The position numbers and the translations under genes are program-made. A DNA stretch of 14,331 nucleotides. It comes from Oscillospiraceae bacterium. GTDB lineage: Bacteria > Bacillota > Clostridia > Oscillospirales > Oscillospiraceae. Shown piece after piece: positions 12,343 through 14,331 of this stretch. The DNA lies in NCBI GenBank assembly GCA_009776905.1, contig WRMX01000006.1, forward strand, positions 12,214 to 26,544, read 5' to 3'. The number at the start of each line of letters is the position of its first letter. The first letter of the stretch is position 1. Below the pieces are notes generated by a model. The model searched no databases and was not told the origin of the DNA. It worked only from the letters and a program-made list of their open reading frames with translations.

Positions 12343-14331
12343 TGTTTCATATCCGTCGCTTCTTCTGAAGTAATCGTGCTCATTCGACGCCTCCACGATG
12401 TCCGCAAAAGCCCAATGCCCCACAATATCGGTGAAGAACCTGACATCAGCAGGAATGTTTTCCGGACGTATCTTCCTGTCCAACATAGTATTGACTACCT
12501 TCACAACCTCCGCGCGCGTGATGTTCTGCTGCGGCCTGAACGTGCCATCAGCATAACCATTCACCCAGCCTTTCACATACGCGGAATTTATGTACTCCCT
12601 CGCCCAGTGCCCCGCAATATCGGGAAATGCATTGGTATCCACAGCAAAAAGATTGTCGAAGCGCGACGCGACAGCGGCAAACTCGCCTCTCGTTATCGGC
12701 CGGTTCGGGCGAAATGTGCCATCGGGATAACCATTGAGAATATCAATCCTTGCAAGATAGTTTACGGCCTGCGCATACCATGCGCCCGGCACTGCATCAC
12801 TAAACGCCGTTGTCGTCGGGAGGTGCTTGTCGTTGCTGCTCAACAACCTGAAGAAAATCATCGCGACCTCCGCCCTCGTGATTGCATTCCCAGGCCGCAC
12901 GGTATTATCGGGATAACCGCCGATATATGGCACATGGTCCGTGAGGAATCCTACCAGCGGCGGCCCCTGGTCTCCAATCAACACATCGTTTCCATTGACA
13001 TAGCCATCATCCCCATAACTCCTCCATTGCGCATATACTTGCATATTATTATATACCCTCGTCGCTGCCGTAAAGCCGGAACCGGTCCCATTCATCGCAG
13101 TGTTCCATCCGATAAAAGCAAAACCGTTGCGGACAGGATTGGATGGCATGTTCGACGCGCCTGCAGAACTGCCGCCCGGGATGTTATTCACAATTGCGAC
13201 GACTGTTTCAGGTGCATAATTGCTGTAGAATGTGACGGAGAAATAATTAACGACGGGCGGTGGGGGATTTGGAGGATTCGGAGGCTCCGGGGGATTCGTG
13301 GATGCCGGTTCTACACTCCTGTCGCCACCATCCTCATCGACAGTTAGCGCCACATCCCCGCCGTTGAGGCCATTGCCATCCTTACCGTTCACGGCAACTG
13401 TATTGGTAATCTGCTTCCCATACGCATTATCCGCAATTTTCACTTGAAAAGACACTGTCTTTGCTTGCCCTTTCAAGATATTCCCCAGTTCTGCGGTAAA
13501 CAACCGGGCTTCTGTCTCGTATGCCCATATCCCGGAAGCTATGACGTTTTTATCATCATTTTCATCAAATATGACATATTCGTTTATTTGGTCGCTCAGT
13601 ATGGCATTAGCCCAAACAGATCCGTCACTGCCAATATTAGAAGCAGTAATCGTATATTTTATGATATCTCCGACACGGTTTTTTCCGTCCGTGCTTGTCA
13701 AATTGACCCCTGTTTTCTTTAGCGATGGCACCGCTTGTGAAACTTGCGCGTTTCCTTCGCCGAACGTGACGGCAACAGCATCGCCGGGCAGATATTTCTT
13801 ATAGTTCCCATATGTTACATCATCGCCAATATATTCGCTGCCTTTGTATCTCACATATATCGTCTTTGCTCCGCTCCCGACATCGCTTGCGCTCGGAGCC
13901 TTGCTCACAAACGGCCCGCCGGCGGTGTGCGACCATTCCATCGCCACCGCATCATATCCTGTTACTGTCCTTGTTGCATTATTGGCGGATACATTAGGAA
14001 TCGGACGCTTTATGTGCATCTTGAACGATGAGGGGCTTTCGACATATGTCTCCGTGGGCGTCGATGCCCTGGCGTTGGCATACATGAAATTCGTGCCATT
14101 TGCAATGAATGTCGTGAGCTTAATCAGTTTTAAGCTCGGGAATACCGTTCTATCAAGATATTGAAATGTAAACATATCAATATCTATCAATTCCGAGCCA
14201 TTATTCGGCATAAAAAACACCATCGCAACGGTCACGGAGCTGCCCGGAGCAATCGTGATAGTCTTCCCGCCTGATGCTGTTGTTATTCTCGTGCCAATAT
14301 ATCCACCGTTGCCATCGCTTTGCAAGGCTGT
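12331..14331 (-). CDS. SLH-domain cell-surface protein, N terminus outside the window
   Basis: The frame is open to the window edge (666 residues seen), so the TTG near 14325 is not taken as the start. With that codon as residue 1, an N-terminal region carries a TIYVRYKGSEY strand pattern (about 115-195). A DUF11-type repeat follows (198-330: KKTGVNLTSTDGKNRVGDIIKYTITASNIG), then a proline-rich linker (345-357) and a Listeria-Bacteroides/InlB-type repeat (360-435: VTFYSNYAPET... GFAFIGWNTAMNGTGSGFT... VYAQW). Three SLH units end the protein: GGYPDNTVRPGNAITRAEVA (469-488); FSDAVPGAWYAQAVNYLARIDILNGYPDGTFRPNRPITRGEFA (508-550); and FPDIAGHWAREYINSAYVKGWVNGYADGTFRPQQNITRAEVV (567-608) with a trailing FTDIVGHWAFADIVEAS (631-647). 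SLH units bind pyruvylated wall polymer, so the protein is wall-anchored by its C terminus. The DUF11 and repeat domains suggest an adhesin or structural stalk. The ligand is unknown. Confidence 0.92.
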   Translation of the reverse strand, partial: TALQSDGNGGYIGTRITTASGGKTITIAPGSSVTVAMVFFMPNNGSELIDIDMFTFQYLDRTVFPSLKLIKLTTFIANGTNFMYANARASTPTETYVESPSSFKMHIKRPIPNVSANNATRTVTGYDAVAMEWSHTAGGPFVSKAPSASDVGSGAKTIYVRYKGSEYIGDDVTYGNYKKYLPGDAVAVTFGEGNAQVSQAVPSLKKTGVNLTSTDGKNRVGDIIKYTITASNIGSDGSVWANAILSDQINEYVIFDENDDKNVIASGIWAYETEARLFTAELGNILKGQAKTVSFQVKIADNAYGKQITNTVAVNGKDGNGLNGGDVALTVDEDGGDRSVEPASTNPPEPPNPPNPPPPVVNYFSVTFYSNYAPETVVAIVNNIPGGSSAGASNMPSNPVRNGFAFIGWNTAMNGTGSGFTAATRVYNNMQVYAQWRSYGDDGYVNGNDVLIGDQGPPLVGFLTDHVPYIGGYPDNTVRPGNAITRAEVAMIFFRLLSSNDKHLPTTTAFSDAVPGAWYAQAVNYLARIDILNGYPDGTFRPNRPITRGEFAAVASRFDNLFAVDTNAFPDIAGHWAREYINSAYVKGWVNGYADGTFRPQQNITRAEVVKVVNTMLDRKIRPENIPADVRFFTDIVGHWAFADIVEASNEHDYFRRSDGYETWVK

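Noticed and set aside
11962..13347. A 461-codon plus-strand open frame opposite the SLH and DUF362 genes
   Set aside because: It has no ribosome site, its translation is rich in Arg, His and Ile without domains, and it crosses the intergenic promoter and two well-supported minus-strand genes. It is an antisense shadow.

Overview
The window is about 14.3 kb of bacterial DNA with an anaerobic Firmicutes (Clostridia-like) character. The evidence is strong GGAGG-type ribosome sites, GTG/TTG starts, a CotH-family kinase, an SLH-anchored surface protein, a cysteine-rich DUF362 protein and an orphan lipoprotein solute-binding protein. Genus and species cannot be read from the sequence alone.

Layout. 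Positions 1-114 hold the 3' end of a VOC/glyoxalase-fold gene with a clear terminator. A methylguanine-DNA methyltransferase gene (211-753, minus) faces it. From 890 to 6527 a plus-strand series encodes a VTC-type polyphosphate polymerase domain protein, a DUF4956 membrane protein, an exported CotH-type kinase, an OmpR-family response regulator and a membrane histidine kinase. A 320-bp gap full of palindromes, with two 25-bp tandem repeats and a good promoter, leads to a hybrid histidine kinase with two receiver domains (6849-9626), followed by a lone sugar-type substrate-binding lipoprotein (9729-10976) with no transporter genes beside it. Two minus-strand genes close the window: a DUF362 protein with a cysteine cluster (11035-12117), preceded by a promoter and a structured leader ending in a terminator, and the C-terminal part of an SLH-domain surface protein (12331-14331, cut by the window edge).

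How the parts may work together. The VTC, DUF4956 and CotH genes look like one functional unit. A cytoplasmic polyphosphate polymerase domain and a membrane partner could make and export polyphosphate. CotH carries an export signal, so it would work where ATP is scarce and could use or depend on that polymer; this is inference. The response regulator and kinase that follow could control the unit. Four [A/T]4-CA elements spaced exactly 11 bp apart, upstream of the VTC gene, resemble the phased sites bound by PhoP/PhoB-type regulators. The hybrid kinase and orphan binding protein look like a second sensing unit in which the lipoprotein presents a ligand to the kinase.

A short interspersed repeat (a G5/C5 hairpin plus a GCCGCG-rich tail) occurs four times in the intergenic gaps. 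Two near-identical copies in opposite orientation flank the whole two-component block.
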